Source of the DNA: Mitsuaria sp. GD03876
Lineage (GTDB): Bacteria > Pseudomonadota > Gammaproteobacteria > Burkholderiales > Burkholderiaceae_C
Assembly (NCBI RefSeq): GCF_029840635.1
Contig: NZ_JAOCCU010000013.1
Location: 62,001 to 126,000 of the forward strand
DNA: 64,000 nucleotides
Direction of reading: 5' to 3'
The notes under the pieces are model-generated. The model was not told the origin of the DNA. It searched no databases and was given only the letters and a program-made list of their open reading frames with translations. Positions 21,231-32,410 of this stretch are shown here, piece after piece (the stretch's first letter is position 1; every line of letters begins with the position of its first letter). A program made the position numbers and the translations under genes.

Positions 21231-21557
21231 TCAGCCGGACGACCCCGCATCGTCGTCGCAAACCGTGTGGCGCCGCACCAGGAAATAGCTGGCGCGCCGT
21301 TCACCTTCGACGATCAAGACCTGACCCTCCAGCGCGGCCAGCACCGGGTCGTGGAACGGATTGCCGCCGGCGCGGCGCAGCGGCACCCGCGTGTCGTCGG
21401 GCAGCGCCAGCAGCATCGCGACGTGCTCGCTCTTGCTGCCGGTGGCGACGCGGTCGCGCACCACCCGGCCGCGCAGGGTCTCCACCCCGTCGGGGGACGT
21501 GGAGGGCGACCGCCCCGCGTCGGCGGGATCCTCGGGATCGACAGGCTCAGCGGGCAT
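21231..21557 (-). CDS. Small beta-rich protein paired with a C25-like peptidase
   Basis: A 108-residue protein that I cannot assign to a named family. The first 25 residues are acidic and Pro/Ser-rich, probably disordered. Residues 28-98 look like a compact beta-barrel or OB-like domain: RGRVVRDRVATGSKSEH, then AMLLAL, a PLRRAGGNPFHDP loop, GQVLIVEG and ASYFLVRR. The C-terminus is acidic. Its ATG lies inside the last codons of the peptidase gene (11-bp overlap), so the two are translationally coupled and may act together, for example as inhibitor, targeting factor or substrate adaptor. That role is inference. Confidence 0.7.
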   Translation of the reverse strand: MPAEPVDPEDPADAGRSPSTSPDGVETLRGRVVRDRVATGSKSEHVAMLLALPDDTRVPLRRAGGNPFHDPVLAALEGQVLIVEGERRASYFLVRRHTVCDDDAGSSG

Positions 21558-23046
21558 GCATGCGTCTCACGTGAAGCAGCCGGCCGCCCTGCTCGGTCGC
21601 GACCAGCGACAGCGGCCGCATCGTCGCGTCTGCGGCCGGCAGCGTCGCGGTATAGACGTGCACCACCCGGAGGTCCGGGGCACCGACGACCTGGTAGCTG
21701 GTGAGCTGGCAATCGGCCGGCGACAGGCCGGACTCGCGCAGCATCGGCGTCACCGCGCGGGTCACGGCGGCGGCGGGCCGGGCGTCGACGGCCTTCAGGC
21801 GCGGCAGCGAGCGTGCCAGGTTGCGCCCTTCCCGCTCCAGCCGCTCGCGGCGCAGGCCGCGCACGCCGCGGTCCTGCACCGTCGCGAACGCCTGCTTGAA
21901 CGCCTTGGTCTTCGTCAGCGCGTGGCCGACGAAAGTCACCGGCTGCAGCGACGGATCGCCCAGCAGGTAGAACTGCGCCAGCGTCTTCAGGTCCACCGGA
22001 TCCAGGTGGGTGCGGGCGCCGGCGAACTGCTGGCGCGCCTCGAGCAGCGCGCGGCCGGTCGACGCGCCGGCCAGCACCCGCTGCAGGAAGTACTGGCACA
22101 GCAGGTCGGCCGAGCCGTTGCCGACGCTGGGGCCGTAGGCGATCGTCGTGCTGCCGACGAAGGCGGCGGCGCCGTCGGCCAGGTAGCGCACCGAGATCGG
22201 CCACTCGCCCGAGTCCACCAGCGCCGGATCGAAGACCTGGGCGCCGTAGCAGCACTCGGCCGCGATGACCGAGCCGGTGCTGACCCGGCCCTTCACCGCC
22301 GCCGAGCTGAGCGCCTCCGGGAACTGCTCGCCGTGCTGGCCGTAGTACGAGGGGTCGTGGTCCGCGCCGTGGCAGTTGATGAAGTGCATCCGCGGCGCCA
22401 GCTCGGCCTTGGTCCAGGACGGGCCGTCCGGCGGCGACAGGTGCAGCGGATTGGACGGACCGAAGGTGTTGTCCAGGCTCTGCCGCGTCGACGCCTGCCA
22501 GACCTCGGCCGACAGGCCGAAAAAGCTGGTGGCGAAGTCCTGGCGCTGGCGCGACTCGTGCTCGGTCGCCGCCCGGAGCAGCTGCAGCAGCAGGTCGGGC
22601 CGGGTCGCGCCGGGCAGGTCCGGCAGCCGGCCCACGACGCGTGTCGGGCCCAGGAAGCGGTTCGGATCGGTGCTGTAGCCGCTCTCGCAGGCGTAGGGCA
22701 GGTCGCTCGGGACATGGGGATCGCCGTCCGACGGCGTCGGGCTCTTCAGCGGGACCATCGGCAGCACGTCCGGTCCGCCGAGCAGCAGGAAGTAGTGCGG
22801 CTGGCGCGCCTTGGCCAGCGCGTCGATCACCGCCTTGAGCGAGCGCGCGTCCGGCTTGGCCGGCATCGGCCGCGCGCCGTAGGGTTTCATCTCCGAGGCC
22901 ACGTCCACCGCCGCCAGCGTCGTGTCGATGCCACGCCGCTTGTCCTGCCGGACCAGCCGCTTGAGCGCGGCCTCGATCTTCTTGAGCGCCGCGGCGCCGT
23001 ACTTCGCGCGCAGCGCGCCGCGGTGGAGGATCACGAACTTGTCCAT
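21547..23046 (-). CDS. Cytoplasmic gingipain-like (C25, caspase-fold) cysteine peptidase
   Basis: A 499-residue protein with C25 landmarks in order: PHYFLLLGGPDVLP (about 83-96), SDLPYA (114-119), VVGRLPD (137-143), the catalytic-His motif FINCHG (His226), the catalytic-Cys motif IAAECCYGA (Cys265 or Cys266) and LLGDPSLQPV (361-370). These define clan CD peptidases related to gingipains. Unlike gingipains it has no signal peptide, so it should act in the cytoplasm. A C-terminal Arg-rich region and a small beta-like domain follow. The start is the ATG at 23046 (MDKFVILHRG). It overlaps the downstream 108-aa gene and is divergent from a 165-aa gene. The biological role is unknown; toxin-like or defence proteolysis is possible. 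Confidence 0.82.
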   Translation of the reverse strand: MDKFVILHRGALRAKYGAAALKKIEAALKRLVRQDKRRGIDTTLAAVDVASEMKPYGARPMPAKPDARSLKAVIDALAKARQPHYFLLLGGPDVLPMVPLKSPTPSDGDPHVPSDLPYACESGYSTDPNRFLGPTRVVGRLPDLPGATRPDLLLQLLRAATEHESRQRQDFATSFFGLSAEVWQASTRQSLDNTFGPSNPLHLSPPDGPSWTKAELAPRMHFINCHGADHDPSYYGQHGEQFPEALSSAAVKGRVSTGSVIAAECCYGAQVFDPALVDSGEWPISVRYLADGAAAFVGSTTIAYGPSVGNGSADLLCQYFLQRVLAGASTGRALLEARQQFAGARTHLDPVDLKTLAQFYLLGDPSLQPVTFVGHALTKTKAFKQAFATVQDRGVRGLRRERLEREGRNLARSLPRLKAVDARPAAAVTRAVTPMLRESGLSPADCQLTSYQVVGAPDLRVVHVYTATLPAADATMRPLSLVATEQGGRLLHVRRMHAR

Positions 23047-23193
23047 GGCTCTCTTTCGGAGAAAGGCGCCCGATGGTTCCGGGCGGCGTCGATTGTCGGA
23101 AGGGCGAGGCCGTGCGGCAACGCACGGATTGGGGAGGACCACGCCGGACTGTCATCAAGCCTGCATGGCGGCTCCGCAACATCCGGTCCCGCC

Positions 23194-23691
23194 ATGCAAA
23201 CTTCCGTTACACCTCCCCGCAAGACGGACCTCGCGCGCCAGCTGCTGGCGCCGGGGCAACGGCAGTTGCCGGGCGCGCTGCGGGCGCTGCTGATCACCGT
23301 CGACGGCAAGCGCGACGTGGACGAACTGCGCCGGCTCGGCCAAGGGCTGGGACTGGGCGAGGACGGTCTCAAGCAGCTCGTCGACCAGGGGCTGGTGGAA
23401 CTGCCGCCGCTGATCGACGCCCGCGAGGTCGGCGAGCTCCGGGCGGCGGCGCGTGCGGCGCAGGACCGGGCGAAGCGGCTGGTGTCGACGAAGTTCTTCG
23501 CGCTGGACCTGGTCACGCGGATGCTGGCCGGCCGGGAGGGCGAGTTGCGCGACCTGGTGCGCCAGGTCGACACCGAGAGCCGCTTCATGTCCTGGGTCGA
23601 GCTGTGCTGCGAGCGCATCGAGGCCGAGTCCGACGCCGAGCGCGCGACGAAGTTCCGCGACAGCGTCGAGAAGACGCTCGCCGCCGGCTGA
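23194..23691 (+). CDS. Hypothetical protein with winged-helix-like N-terminus
   Basis: A 165-residue protein, not recognised. Residues 22-72 look like a small winged-helix unit (ALRALLITVDGKRDVDEL, LGLGEDGLKQLVDQGLVEL). A charged linker (76-100) and an all-helical C-terminal domain (100-165) with FMSWVELCCERIEAES follow. It is divergent from the C25-like peptidase with 147 bp between starts. It could be the regulator, or a sensor partner, of that peptidase pair. That link rests only on position. Confidence 0.7.
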   Translation: MQTSVTPPRKTDLARQLLAPGQRQLPGALRALLITVDGKRDVDELRRLGQGLGLGEDGLKQLVDQGLVELPPLIDAREVGELRAAARAAQDRAKRLVSTKFFALDLVTRMLAGREGELRDLVRQVDTESRFMSWVELCCERIEAESDAERATKFRDSVEKTLAAG

Positions 23692-23779
23692 GCGGCGCGA
23701 CCGCGGCCGTCGCCTCGCCGGGCGCCATCGCGGTCCCCTCGTCCAAGCGCGACGCCATCCACGGGAATCCGGTGGCCGA

Positions 23780-24361
23780 TCATTTCCAGGTGAGCGCGGC
23801 GACGTACAGCTGGTCCACCTTGCGGTACTTGCGCAGCAGCAGGCTGGCGGCCTCGAGCGTCGCGCCGCTGTCGCAGGTGTCATCGATCAACAGCACGTTC
23901 CACAGGCCCTGGTTGCGGATCTCGTCATGCAGCGAGAAGCTGGCGGACAGCGCCGCGAGGCGTTCCTCGCGCGTCGGCCGGTCGCTCAGCGGGGCGGTCA
24001 GTGGGGTCCTCAGCAGCAGGCGTTCGAAGGCGGGCACGCGCAGCGACATCGCCAGCGCGCGGGCGACGGCGGCGACCGGCTGCCACGGCCGCACCCGCGC
24101 GGCCGGCATCGGCACGATGAACCCGATCGGCCCGAAGCGCGGCACCAGGTGCGTGCGCAGCGCGCGGGCGAGCGGTTCGGCCTGGCCCTTGTCGCCGCGA
24201 TGCTTGAGCTGGTGCAGCGCCTCGCCGACCTCGGTGCGGGTGTGGTCGAAGCGGGCGTGGCCGTCGCTGTCGTCGCCGACGTAGACGCTGTGGAGCAGGT
24301 GCCGGTCCAGCACGTAGCCGGCGGTCCAGGGACCGTCGATCTGTCGCAGGGAGACCTTCAT
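23780..24361 (-). CDS. ComF-like phosphoribosyltransferase-domain protein
   Basis: A 193-residue protein. The C-terminal half has a PRPP-binding loop, VLLIDDTCDSGATLEAA (about 160-176), typical of type I phosphoribosyltransferases. The upstream LKHRGDKGQAEPLARAL segment resembles the LKYRG motif of ComF/GntX proteins. The N-terminal zinc ribbon of ComF is missing. The enzymatic role in this family is uncertain; some ComF members aid DNA uptake, but many lie outside competence loci. The start is the ATG at 24361 (MKVSLRQIDG). It is divergent from the VOC gene. Confidence 0.75.
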   Translation of the reverse strand: MKVSLRQIDGPWTAGYVLDRHLLHSVYVGDDSDGHARFDHTRTEVGEALHQLKHRGDKGQAEPLARALRTHLVPRFGPIGFIVPMPAARVRPWQPVAAVARALAMSLRVPAFERLLLRTPLTAPLSDRPTREERLAALSASFSLHDEIRNQGLWNVLLIDDTCDSGATLEAASLLLRKYRKVDQLYVAALTWK

Positions 24362-24475
24362 CGATGGGCCTTTCGGGCGTTGAAAGGCGTCTTGGTCGAG
24401 GGGTCGATGGCCCGGTTCGAGATGCACTCGTTATGCTGAAGGCTTCCCCCATTCGAGAACTGCCAGGGAGTTGCG

Positions 24476-24922
24476 ATGAAACCCACGCCCGCCGGCTGGC
24501 CGCGTCTGTCCAGCGCCGTGTTCTACGACAGCGCCGCCAAGGCGATCCCGTGGCTGTGCGAGGCCTTCGGCTTCGAGGTGCAGTTGCGGGTGGACGGGGA
24601 CGACGGCTCGGTCGTCCACAGCCAGCTGATCTACGGGGAGGCGCTGATCATGGTCAGCGAGGGCGGCGCGGGCGAGCGCTCGCAGCGCTTCGGCATCCCG
24701 CTGCGCAGCCCGAAGTCGCTGGACGGGGCGAACACGCAGAGCCTGATGGTCTACGTCGACGACGCGGTCGCGCACTGCGAGCGCGCGCGCCAGGCCGGCG
24801 CGAAGATCGTCTACGAACCCAAGGTCGAGGACTACGGCCCCGAGTACTGGGCCGACAAGAGCTACGGCGTCCTGGACCTCGACGGCCACCTGTGGTGGTT
24901 CGTCGAGCGGGTCCGGGGCTGA
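24476..24922 (+). CDS. VOC (glyoxalase/bleomycin-resistance fold) family protein
   Basis: A 148-residue protein with two beta-alpha-beta-beta-beta modules: residues 10-60 (AVFYDSAAKAIPWLCEAFGFE) and 80-145 (LMVYVDDAVAHCERARQAGA, ending DLDGHLWWFVER). The final D-x-D-GH-x-W motif is typical of the PhnB-like/glyoxalase subgroup. Such proteins act as metal-dependent lyases, dioxygenases or drug-binding proteins; the substrate is unknown. It converges on mvaB 28 bp downstream. Confidence 0.85.
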   Translation: MKPTPAGWPRLSSAVFYDSAAKAIPWLCEAFGFEVQLRVDGDDGSVVHSQLIYGEALIMVSEGGAGERSQRFGIPLRSPKSLDGANTQSLMVYVDDAVAHCERARQAGAKIVYEPKVEDYGPEYWADKSYGVLDLDGHLWWFVERVRG

Positions 24923-24950
24923 GGATCGGCGGGGCCGACGGCCCCGGCCC

Positions 24951-25862
24951 TCACCCCTTGCGCTTGGCCAGGATCGCCTTGCCCACGCGCGACACCGGGG
25001 GGCGGCCGAGCACGCCGGAGATGAACGCGCCGGCGTCGACCAGCCGGTCCAGGTCGATCCCGGTCTCGATGCCCAGGCCGTTGAGCAGGAACACCACGTC
25101 CTCGGTCGCGACGTTGCCGGTCGCGCCCTTGGCATAGGGGCAGCCGCCCAGGCCCGCGACGCTCGCGTCGAAGGTGTGGATGCCCATCTCCAGGCAGGCG
25201 TAGATGTTGGTCAGCGCCTGGCCGTAGGTGTCGTGGAAATGCCCGCTGAGCTCGACCAGCGGGTAATGCTTCAACGCCCGCTCCATCGCGGCCTGCACCT
25301 TGCGCGGCGTGCCCACGCCGATCGTGTCGGCCACGCCCAGGTGATCGACGCCGATCTCCTTCATCAGCTTCACGACCCGCTCGACCTCGTCGGCCGACAC
25401 GTCGCCCTGGTACGGGCAGCCGACCGCGCACGACAACGCGCCGCGCACCTTGATGCCGGCCTCGTGCGCCGCCGCGACCACGGGGGCGAAGCGCTCGATG
25501 CTCTCGGCGATCGAGCAGTTGATGTTCTTCTGCGAGAAGGCCTCCGACGCCGCGGCGAAGACGACGATCTCGTCGGGCTTCGTCGGCAGCGCGCCCTCCA
25601 GGCCCTTCATGTTGGGCACCAGCACGCTGTGGCGCACGCCGGGCCGGCGCTCGATCGCCGCCATCACCGCCGTGTTGTCCGCCATCTGCGGCACCCACTT
25701 CGGCGAGACGAAGCTGGTGACCTCGATCTCCTTGAGACCGGCGTCCTGCAGCATCGACACGAGCCGGGCCTTGTCGGCGGTGCCGACGTTCTCCTTCTCG
25801 TTCTGCAGGCCGTCGCGCGGGCCGACGTCGACCAGCGTCACTCGGTTGGGCAATGTCGTCAT
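24951..25862 (-). CDS. mvaB: Hydroxymethylglutaryl-CoA lyase
   Basis: A 303-residue TIM-barrel enzyme (EC 4.1.3.4) that cleaves HMG-CoA to acetoacetate and acetyl-CoA, the last step of leucine catabolism. DVGPRDGLQNE at the N-terminus carries the metal/substrate residues, GHFHDTYG the metal-binding histidines, and GGCPYAKGATGN the active-site cysteine loop. I chose the ATG at 25862 (MTTLPNRVTLVDVG), which matches the family start; 17 residues of upstream in-frame sequence look non-coding. It lies downstream of the MCC alpha-subunit gene with a REP-like hairpin in the 84-bp gap. Confidence 0.97.
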   Translation of the reverse strand: MTTLPNRVTLVDVGPRDGLQNEKENVGTADKARLVSMLQDAGLKEIEVTSFVSPKWVPQMADNTAVMAAIERRPGVRHSVLVPNMKGLEGALPTKPDEIVVFAAASEAFSQKNINCSIAESIERFAPVVAAAHEAGIKVRGALSCAVGCPYQGDVSADEVERVVKLMKEIGVDHLGVADTIGVGTPRKVQAAMERALKHYPLVELSGHFHDTYGQALTNIYACLEMGIHTFDASVAGLGGCPYAKGATGNVATEDVVFLLNGLGIETGIDLDRLVDAGAFISGVLGRPPVSRVGKAILAKRKG

Positions 25863-25901
25863 GGCTGATTCCTTGGGCTGGCTATTCGCTCTGTCTGGCT
25901 T

Positions 25902-25940
25902 CCTCTCCCGCACCGCGGGAGAGGGCTGGGGTGAGGGAGA
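25902..25940. repeat. REP-like palindromic element
   Basis: A CCTCTCCCGC-ACC-GCGGGAGAGG hairpin followed by GCTGGGGTGAGGG, nearly identical to the copy at 7953-7992. It lies between the MCC alpha gene and mvaB within one likely operon, where it could modulate read-through or mRNA stability. Confidence 0.8.
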
Positions 25941-25946
25941 TTCGTC

Positions 25947-27932
<1,986 letters not shown>

Positions 27933-28011
27933 GGGTGTCTCCTCATGCATCGGGGCCTCGGCGCGGCCGGCTCGTGGCCGGCGCGCGCCGGGTGCGCTCA
28001 GGCGGCGCGGA

Positions 28012-29097
28012 TCAGTGACGGTGGCCGCAGGACGCCGCGGCGCCCTCGCCGGCGGGCGCGCAGCCGGACTCGGCGTCGGCGCTCAGCTCGGCCTCGGTCG
28101 CGCAGTGCATGCCCAGGCGCGCGATCAGCTGGCGGTCCTTCTCGGCCTGCGGGTTGCTGGTCGTGAGCAGCTTGTCGCCGTAGAACATGCTGTTGGCGCC
28201 GGCCAGGAAGCACAGCGACTGCATCGTCTCGGGCATCTCCTCGCGGCCGGCGGACAGGCGCACCATCGCGCGCGGCATCGTGATGCGCGCCACCGCGATC
28301 GTGCGGATGAACTCGAACGGGTCCAGCGCGGCGGTGCCCGCCAGCGGCGTGCCCTCGACCTGCACCAGGTTGTTGATGGGCACCGACTCCGGATACGGAT
28401 CCAGGTTGGCCAGCTGCGCGATCAGGCCGGCGCGCTGGCGGCGGGTCTCGCCCATGCCGACGATGCCGCCCGAGCACACCTTCAGGCCCACGCCGCGCAC
28501 GCGCTCCAGCGTGTCCAGGCGGTCCTGGTAGGTGCGGGTCGTGATGATCTGGCCGTAGAACTCCGGCGAGGTGTCCAGGTTGTGGTTGTAGTAGTCCAGG
28601 CCCGCCTCGCGCAGCTGCTCGGCCTGGCCGTCGCCCAGCATGCCGGCGGTCAGGCAGGTCTCCAGGCCCAGCGCCTTGACCTCGGTGATCATCTCGCCGA
28701 TCGCCTCCAGGTGGCGCTCCTTGGGCGAGCGCCAGGCCGCGCCCATGCAGAAGCGGGTCGCGCCATTGGCCTTGGCGGCGCGGGCGGCTTCCATCACCTC
28801 CTGCAGCGGGATCAGCTTCTCGGCCTTCAGCCCGGTGTCGAAGTGCGCCGACTGCGGGCAGTACTTGCAGTCCTCCTCGCAGCCGCCGGTCTTGATCGAC
28901 AGCAGCGTGGAGAGCTGCACCGCGTTCGGGTCGAAGTGCTCGCGGTGCACCTGCTGCGCGCGGAACAGCAGGTCGTTGAACGGCAGCTCGAAGAGCGCGG
29001 CGATCTCGTTCACCGTCCAGGGGGTGGCGTTGCGGCGCTGGTCGTCGGTGGTCGGGGTCAGCGTCTGGATCTGGTTGACGGTCTGCTTCATCGTCAT
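28012..29097 (-). CDS. bioB: Biotin synthase
   Basis: A 361-residue radical SAM enzyme (EC 2.8.1.6) that inserts sulfur into dethiobiotin. The [4Fe-4S] motif [13 protein letters not shown] (Cys-x3-Cys-x2-Cys) is near residue 72. Family segments [21 protein letters not shown] and [10 protein letters not shown] are intact. The C-terminal tail (residues about 335-361) is longer than in E. coli, Ala/Gly-rich, and ends CGHRH. The start is taken at the ATG at 29097; a second ATG two codons on is possible. It is the last gene of the bioA-F-D-B operon, 11 bp after bioD. Confidence 0.98.
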   Translation of the reverse strand: MTMKQTVNQIQTLTPTTDDQRRNATPWTVNEIAALFELPFNDLLFRAQQVHREHFDPNAVQLSTLLSIKTGGCEEDCKYCPQSAHFDTGLKAEKLIPLQEVMEAARAAKANGATRFCMGAAWRSPKERHLEAIGEMITEVKALGLETCLTAGMLGDGQAEQLREAGLDYYNHNLDTSPEFYGQIITTRTYQDRLDTLERVRGVGLKVCSGGIVGMGETRRQRAGLIAQLANLDPYPESVPINNLVQVEGTPLAGTAALDPFEFIRTIAVARITMPRAMVRLSAGREEMPETMQSLCFLAGANSMFYGDKLLTTSNPQAEKDRQLIARLGMHCATEAELSADAESGCAPAGEGAAASCGHRH

Positions 29098-29108
29098 GCT
29101 TTCAGGCC

Positions 29109-29834
29109 TCAAAAGGCAGTCAGGGCGTTCAGCAACTGCGGCTGCGCCAGGTGCGCGGCCACGGCCGCGGGAGAGGGGTCTTCAAGCCGGGGCACATGGC
29201 CCCAGCACGGCGCGCGGAGCGCCTCGTCGAGGCGCGCGCGCAAGGCGGCCAGATTGTCCGCCACGTGCGGCTGATGGGGATCGGCGGTGTTGGCCACCCA
29301 GCCGGCCAGCCGCAGCCCGCGCGCCAGCACGGCCTCGGCCGTCAGCAGCGCGTGGTTGATGCAGCCCAGCCGCAGGCCCACGACCAGCACCACCGGCAGC
29401 GCCAGGTCGACGGCCAGGTCGGCGGTGTCCCAGTCGTCGGTCAGCGGCACGCGGAAGCCGCCGACGCCCTCGACCAGCGCCAGGTCGCCCTTGGACGCCG
29501 AGCGGCGGATCGCCGCCAGCAGCGCGGCGCGGTCGATCGCGCGGCCTTCCAGCTTCGCGGCGATGTGCGGCGCGCAGGGCTCGCGGAACTGCAGCGGGCC
29601 GACCTCGTCCATCGACAGGCCCCGCGACTGCGCGGCATGCAGCAGCGCGACGTCCTCGTTGACCCAGTGGCCATCGGCGCCGCGCTCCTGGCCGGCGGCC
29701 AGCGACTTGATCGGCGTCGCGCGGCGGCCCAGCGCGTCGAACGCGTGCGTCAGGCCGGCGGTGACGCGGGTCTTGCCGATCTCGGTGTCGGTGCCGGTGA
29801 TGAAGAAGCCATGCAGCGGATGCAGCGTGCTCAT
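29109..29834 (-). CDS. bioD: Dethiobiotin synthetase
   Basis: A 241-residue P-loop ATPase (EC 6.3.3.3) that closes the ureido ring of DAPA to form dethiobiotin. The P-loop is [13 protein letters not shown] at residues 14-26, and [11 protein letters not shown] is the second conserved segment. The start is the ATG at 29834 ([10 protein letters not shown]), overlapping the bioF stop by four bases (ATGA). Confidence 0.96.
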   Translation of the reverse strand: MSTLHPLHGFFITGTDTEIGKTRVTAGLTHAFDALGRRATPIKSLAAGQERGADGHWVNEDVALLHAAQSRGLSMDEVGPLQFREPCAPHIAAKLEGRAIDRAALLAAIRRSASKGDLALVEGVGGFRVPLTDDWDTADLAVDLALPVVLVVGLRLGCINHALLTAEAVLARGLRLAGWVANTADPHQPHVADNLAALRARLDEALRAPCWGHVPRLEDPSPAAVAAHLAQPQLLNALTAF

Positions 29835-31036
29835 GCGCAGGCCTCCAGCGCGGCGACCAGGCGATCGACATCCGCCTCGGTGTGGGTGGCGCACAGCGTG
29901 ATGCGCAGCCGCGCCTCGCCCTTGGGCACCGTCGGCGGGCGGATGCCCGGCACGCGCAGGCCCTCGCGCTCCAGCGCGGCGGCCAGCGCCATCACCTCGG
30001 CGTTGCCGCCGACGATCAGCGGCTGGATCGGCGTCCGGGAATCGGCCAGTTGCCAGGTCAGCGTCGGATGGCGGTCGAGCAGCGCGCCGATGCCCGCGCG
30101 CAGCCGCGCCTGCAGCGCGCGCAGCGCGGCGCGGCGCGCGTCGCCGACGTCGCTCCGGATCAGCGCGAGGCTGGTCAGCAGCGCGTGCTCCACCGCCGGC
30201 GGCGAGGCCGTCGAGAAGATGTAGTTGCGCGCCGCCTGCAGCAGGTAGTCGGTCACCGTCTCGTGGGCGACGACGAAGGCGCCGGCCAGGCCGGCCGCCT
30301 TGCCCAGCGTGCCCACGACGATCAGCCGCTCGCTGCGCAGGCCGAAGTGCTCCAGCGTGCCGACGCCGGTCGCGCCAAGCACGCCCAGCCCATGGGCGTC
30401 GTCGACGATCAGCCAGGCGTCGAACTCCTCGGCCGCGGCCAGCAGCGCCGGCAGCGGCGCGATGTCGCCGTCCATGCTGAACACCGCGTCGGTGACGATC
30501 AGCTTGACGCGCGCCGTGCTGGCGGCCAGCAGCGCGCGCAGGGCGTCGACGTCGCAATGGCCGTAGCGCGTGACCGGCGCCTTGGCCAGCCGCGTGCCGT
30601 CGATCAGCGAGGCGTGGTTCAGCGTCTCGCTGAAGATCTCGGCGTCGGCGTCGCCGAGCGCGGCCACCACCGCCAGGTTGGCCATGTAGCCGGTGCAGAA
30701 GCCGATCGCCTTGGCGCTGGGGATGTGGGGCTCGAACCAGCGGCCCAGCAGCGCCTCGACCTCGTGGTGCGCGCGCGAATGGCCGCTGACCAGCGGCGAG
30801 GCGCCCGAGCCGCCGCCGTAGATCCGCGCGCCCTCGGCCAGCGCCTCGGCCACCGCCGGATGCGCGGCCAGGCCGAGGTAGTCGTTCGAGCAGAACATCG
30901 TCAGCTCGCGCGCGACGCCGTCGGCGCCGCGCACCGTCTGGTGCGGCGCGGTGCCGGTCTCGGCGATGCGGGTGAAGCGGGTCAGGCTCTGCGCCTGGAT
31001 CGCGTCGAGCTTGTGGCGCAGGTGATCAAGCAGCAT
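29831..31036 (-). CDS. bioF: 8-Amino-7-oxononanoate synthase
   Basis: A 401-residue PLP enzyme (EC 2.3.1.47) that joins pimeloyl-ACP or pimeloyl-CoA and L-alanine. Visible motifs are [43 protein letters not shown] and the PLP-lysine segment VGTLGKAAG. The start is the ATG at 31036 ([10 protein letters not shown]). It overlaps the bioA 3' end by 11 bp and the bioD start by 4 bp, consistent with tight coupling. Confidence 0.97.
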   Translation of the reverse strand: MLLDHLRHKLDAIQAQSLTRFTRIAETGTAPHQTVRGADGVARELTMFCSNDYLGLAAHPAVAEALAEGARIYGGGSGASPLVSGHSRAHHEVEALLGRWFEPHIPSAKAIGFCTGYMANLAVVAALGDADAEIFSETLNHASLIDGTRLAKAPVTRYGHCDVDALRALLAASTARVKLIVTDAVFSMDGDIAPLPALLAAAEEFDAWLIVDDAHGLGVLGATGVGTLEHFGLRSERLIVVGTLGKAAGLAGAFVVAHETVTDYLLQAARNYIFSTASPPAVEHALLTSLALIRSDVGDARRAALRALQARLRAGIGALLDRHPTLTWQLADSRTPIQPLIVGGNAEVMALAAALEREGLRVPGIRPPTVPKGEARLRITLCATHTEADVDRLVAALEACA

Positions 31037-32357
31037 GGAGCACCTCCTCCAGCGTGGCGCGCACGGCATCCGCCAGGAAACGGGCCGTCGCGGCGTCGAT
31101 CAGGTACGGCGGCATCAGGTACACGGTCTGGCCGATCGGGCGGATCAGCAGTTCGTGCCGGCGCGCGGCCAGGTGGAACTTCTCGGAGAAGCGCTCGACG
31201 GCCGGCGTCGTCGCCGTGTTGATGTCGAAGGCCAGGATCATCCCGCGCTGGCGCAGGTGCGCGACGCGGGGATCGGCGGCCAGCGGCGCGAAGGCCTCGG
31301 TCAGCCACGCGGCCTGCTGCTGGTTGCGCGCGAGCTGGCCGTCGTCGAAACGGTCCAGCACCGCGTTGGCGGCGGCGCATGCCAGCGGATTGCCGGTGTA
31401 GCTGTGCGAGTGCAGGAAGCCGCGCGTCACGTCCTGCGACCAGAAGGCCTCGTAGACCTCGTCGGTCGTCAGCACCAGCGACAGCGGCATCGTGCCGCCG
31501 GTGATGCCCTTGGACAGCAGCAGGAAATCGGGCCAGTCCGACTTGGACGCCGGCGCCGTCTGCTCCCACGCGAAGAAGGTGCCGGTGCGGCCGCAGCCGA
31601 CCGCGATCTCGTCGGCGATCAGGTGCACGCCGAATTCGGTGCACAGCGCGCGCAGCGCCTTCAGGTAGGACGGCGCATACATCGACATGCCGGCGGCGCC
31701 CTGCACCAGCGGCTCGACGATGACCGCGGCGATGTGCGCGTGGCGCTCGGCCAGCAGCGCGCGCATCTCCTCCAGCGCCTGCGCCTCGTTGCCCAGCCGC
31801 TGGTCGGGCGAGGTCACGATGTGGCTGCGCATCAGCAGCGGGTCGTAGGCGTCGCGGAAGATCGCCACGTCGGTGACCGCCAGCGCGCCGATGGTCTCGC
31901 CGTGATAGCCGTTCTTCAAGCAGACGAACTCGCGCTTGTCGGCCAGGCCGCGGTTGCGCCAGGAATGGAAGCTCTGCTTCAGCGCGATCTCGACCGCCGA
32001 CGCGCCGTCGCTGCCGAAGAACAGGTGGCCCAGCGCGCCGCCGGTGCGCGCGGACAGGCGCTCGGCCAGGCGCACCGCCGGCTCGTGCGTGCAGCCGGCC
32101 AACATCACGTGGGGCAGCGTGTCGAGCTGATGCTTGATCGCGTCGTTCAGGCCCCGGTCGGCATGGCCGAACAGGTTGACCCACCAGGAACTGTTGGCGT
32201 CGAAATATCGGCGGCCTTCATGGTCGAACAACCAGGGGCCTTCGCCGCGGGCGATCGGCAGCGGCGGCACGTCCTGCGCGCGCGCCATCTGCGTGCATGG
32301 GTGCCAGACCGCCGCGAGGCTGCGGCGCTGCCAGTCTTGTCGTACTGCTTCGGACAT
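31026..32357 (-). CDS. bioA: Adenosylmethionine--8-amino-7-oxononanoate aminotransferase
   Basis: A 443-residue class III aminotransferase (EC 2.6.1.62) that makes DAPA using SAM as amino donor. Visible segments are WHPCTQM near the N-terminus (a BioA hallmark), the cofactor segment [31 protein letters not shown], and the PLP-lysine motif LLSKGITGG. It is the first gene of the four-gene bio operon. No BioR or BirA operator was recognised in the 53-bp gap upstream. bioC and bioH-type genes for pimelate synthesis are not in the window. Confidence 0.97.
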   Translation of the reverse strand: MSEAVRQDWQRRSLAAVWHPCTQMARAQDVPPLPIARGEGPWLFDHEGRRYFDANSSWWVNLFGHADRGLNDAIKHQLDTLPHVMLAGCTHEPAVRLAERLSARTGGALGHLFFGSDGASAVEIALKQSFHSWRNRGLADKREFVCLKNGYHGETIGALAVTDVAIFRDAYDPLLMRSHIVTSPDQRLGNEAQALEEMRALLAERHAHIAAVIVEPLVQGAAGMSMYAPSYLKALRALCTEFGVHLIADEIAVGCGRTGTFFAWEQTAPASKSDWPDFLLLSKGITGGTMPLSLVLTTDEVYEAFWSQDVTRGFLHSHSYTGNPLACAAANAVLDRFDDGQLARNQQQAAWLTEAFAPLAADPRVAHLRQRGMILAFDINTATTPAVERFSEKFHLAARRHELLIRPIGQTVYLMPPYLIDAATARFLADAVRATLEEVLHAA

Positions 32358-32410
32358 TCAAAAACCTGCTCTCGGGAAACAACGGCGCGGCGCTCGAGCG
32401 GGCACTCGCG

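Noticed and set aside
27933..27950. ATG at 27950 as start of the MCC alpha subunit
   Set aside because: The GAGGAG ribosome-binding site lies inside this extension and is well spaced for the GTG at 27932, which gives the conserved FKKILIANRGE N-terminus.
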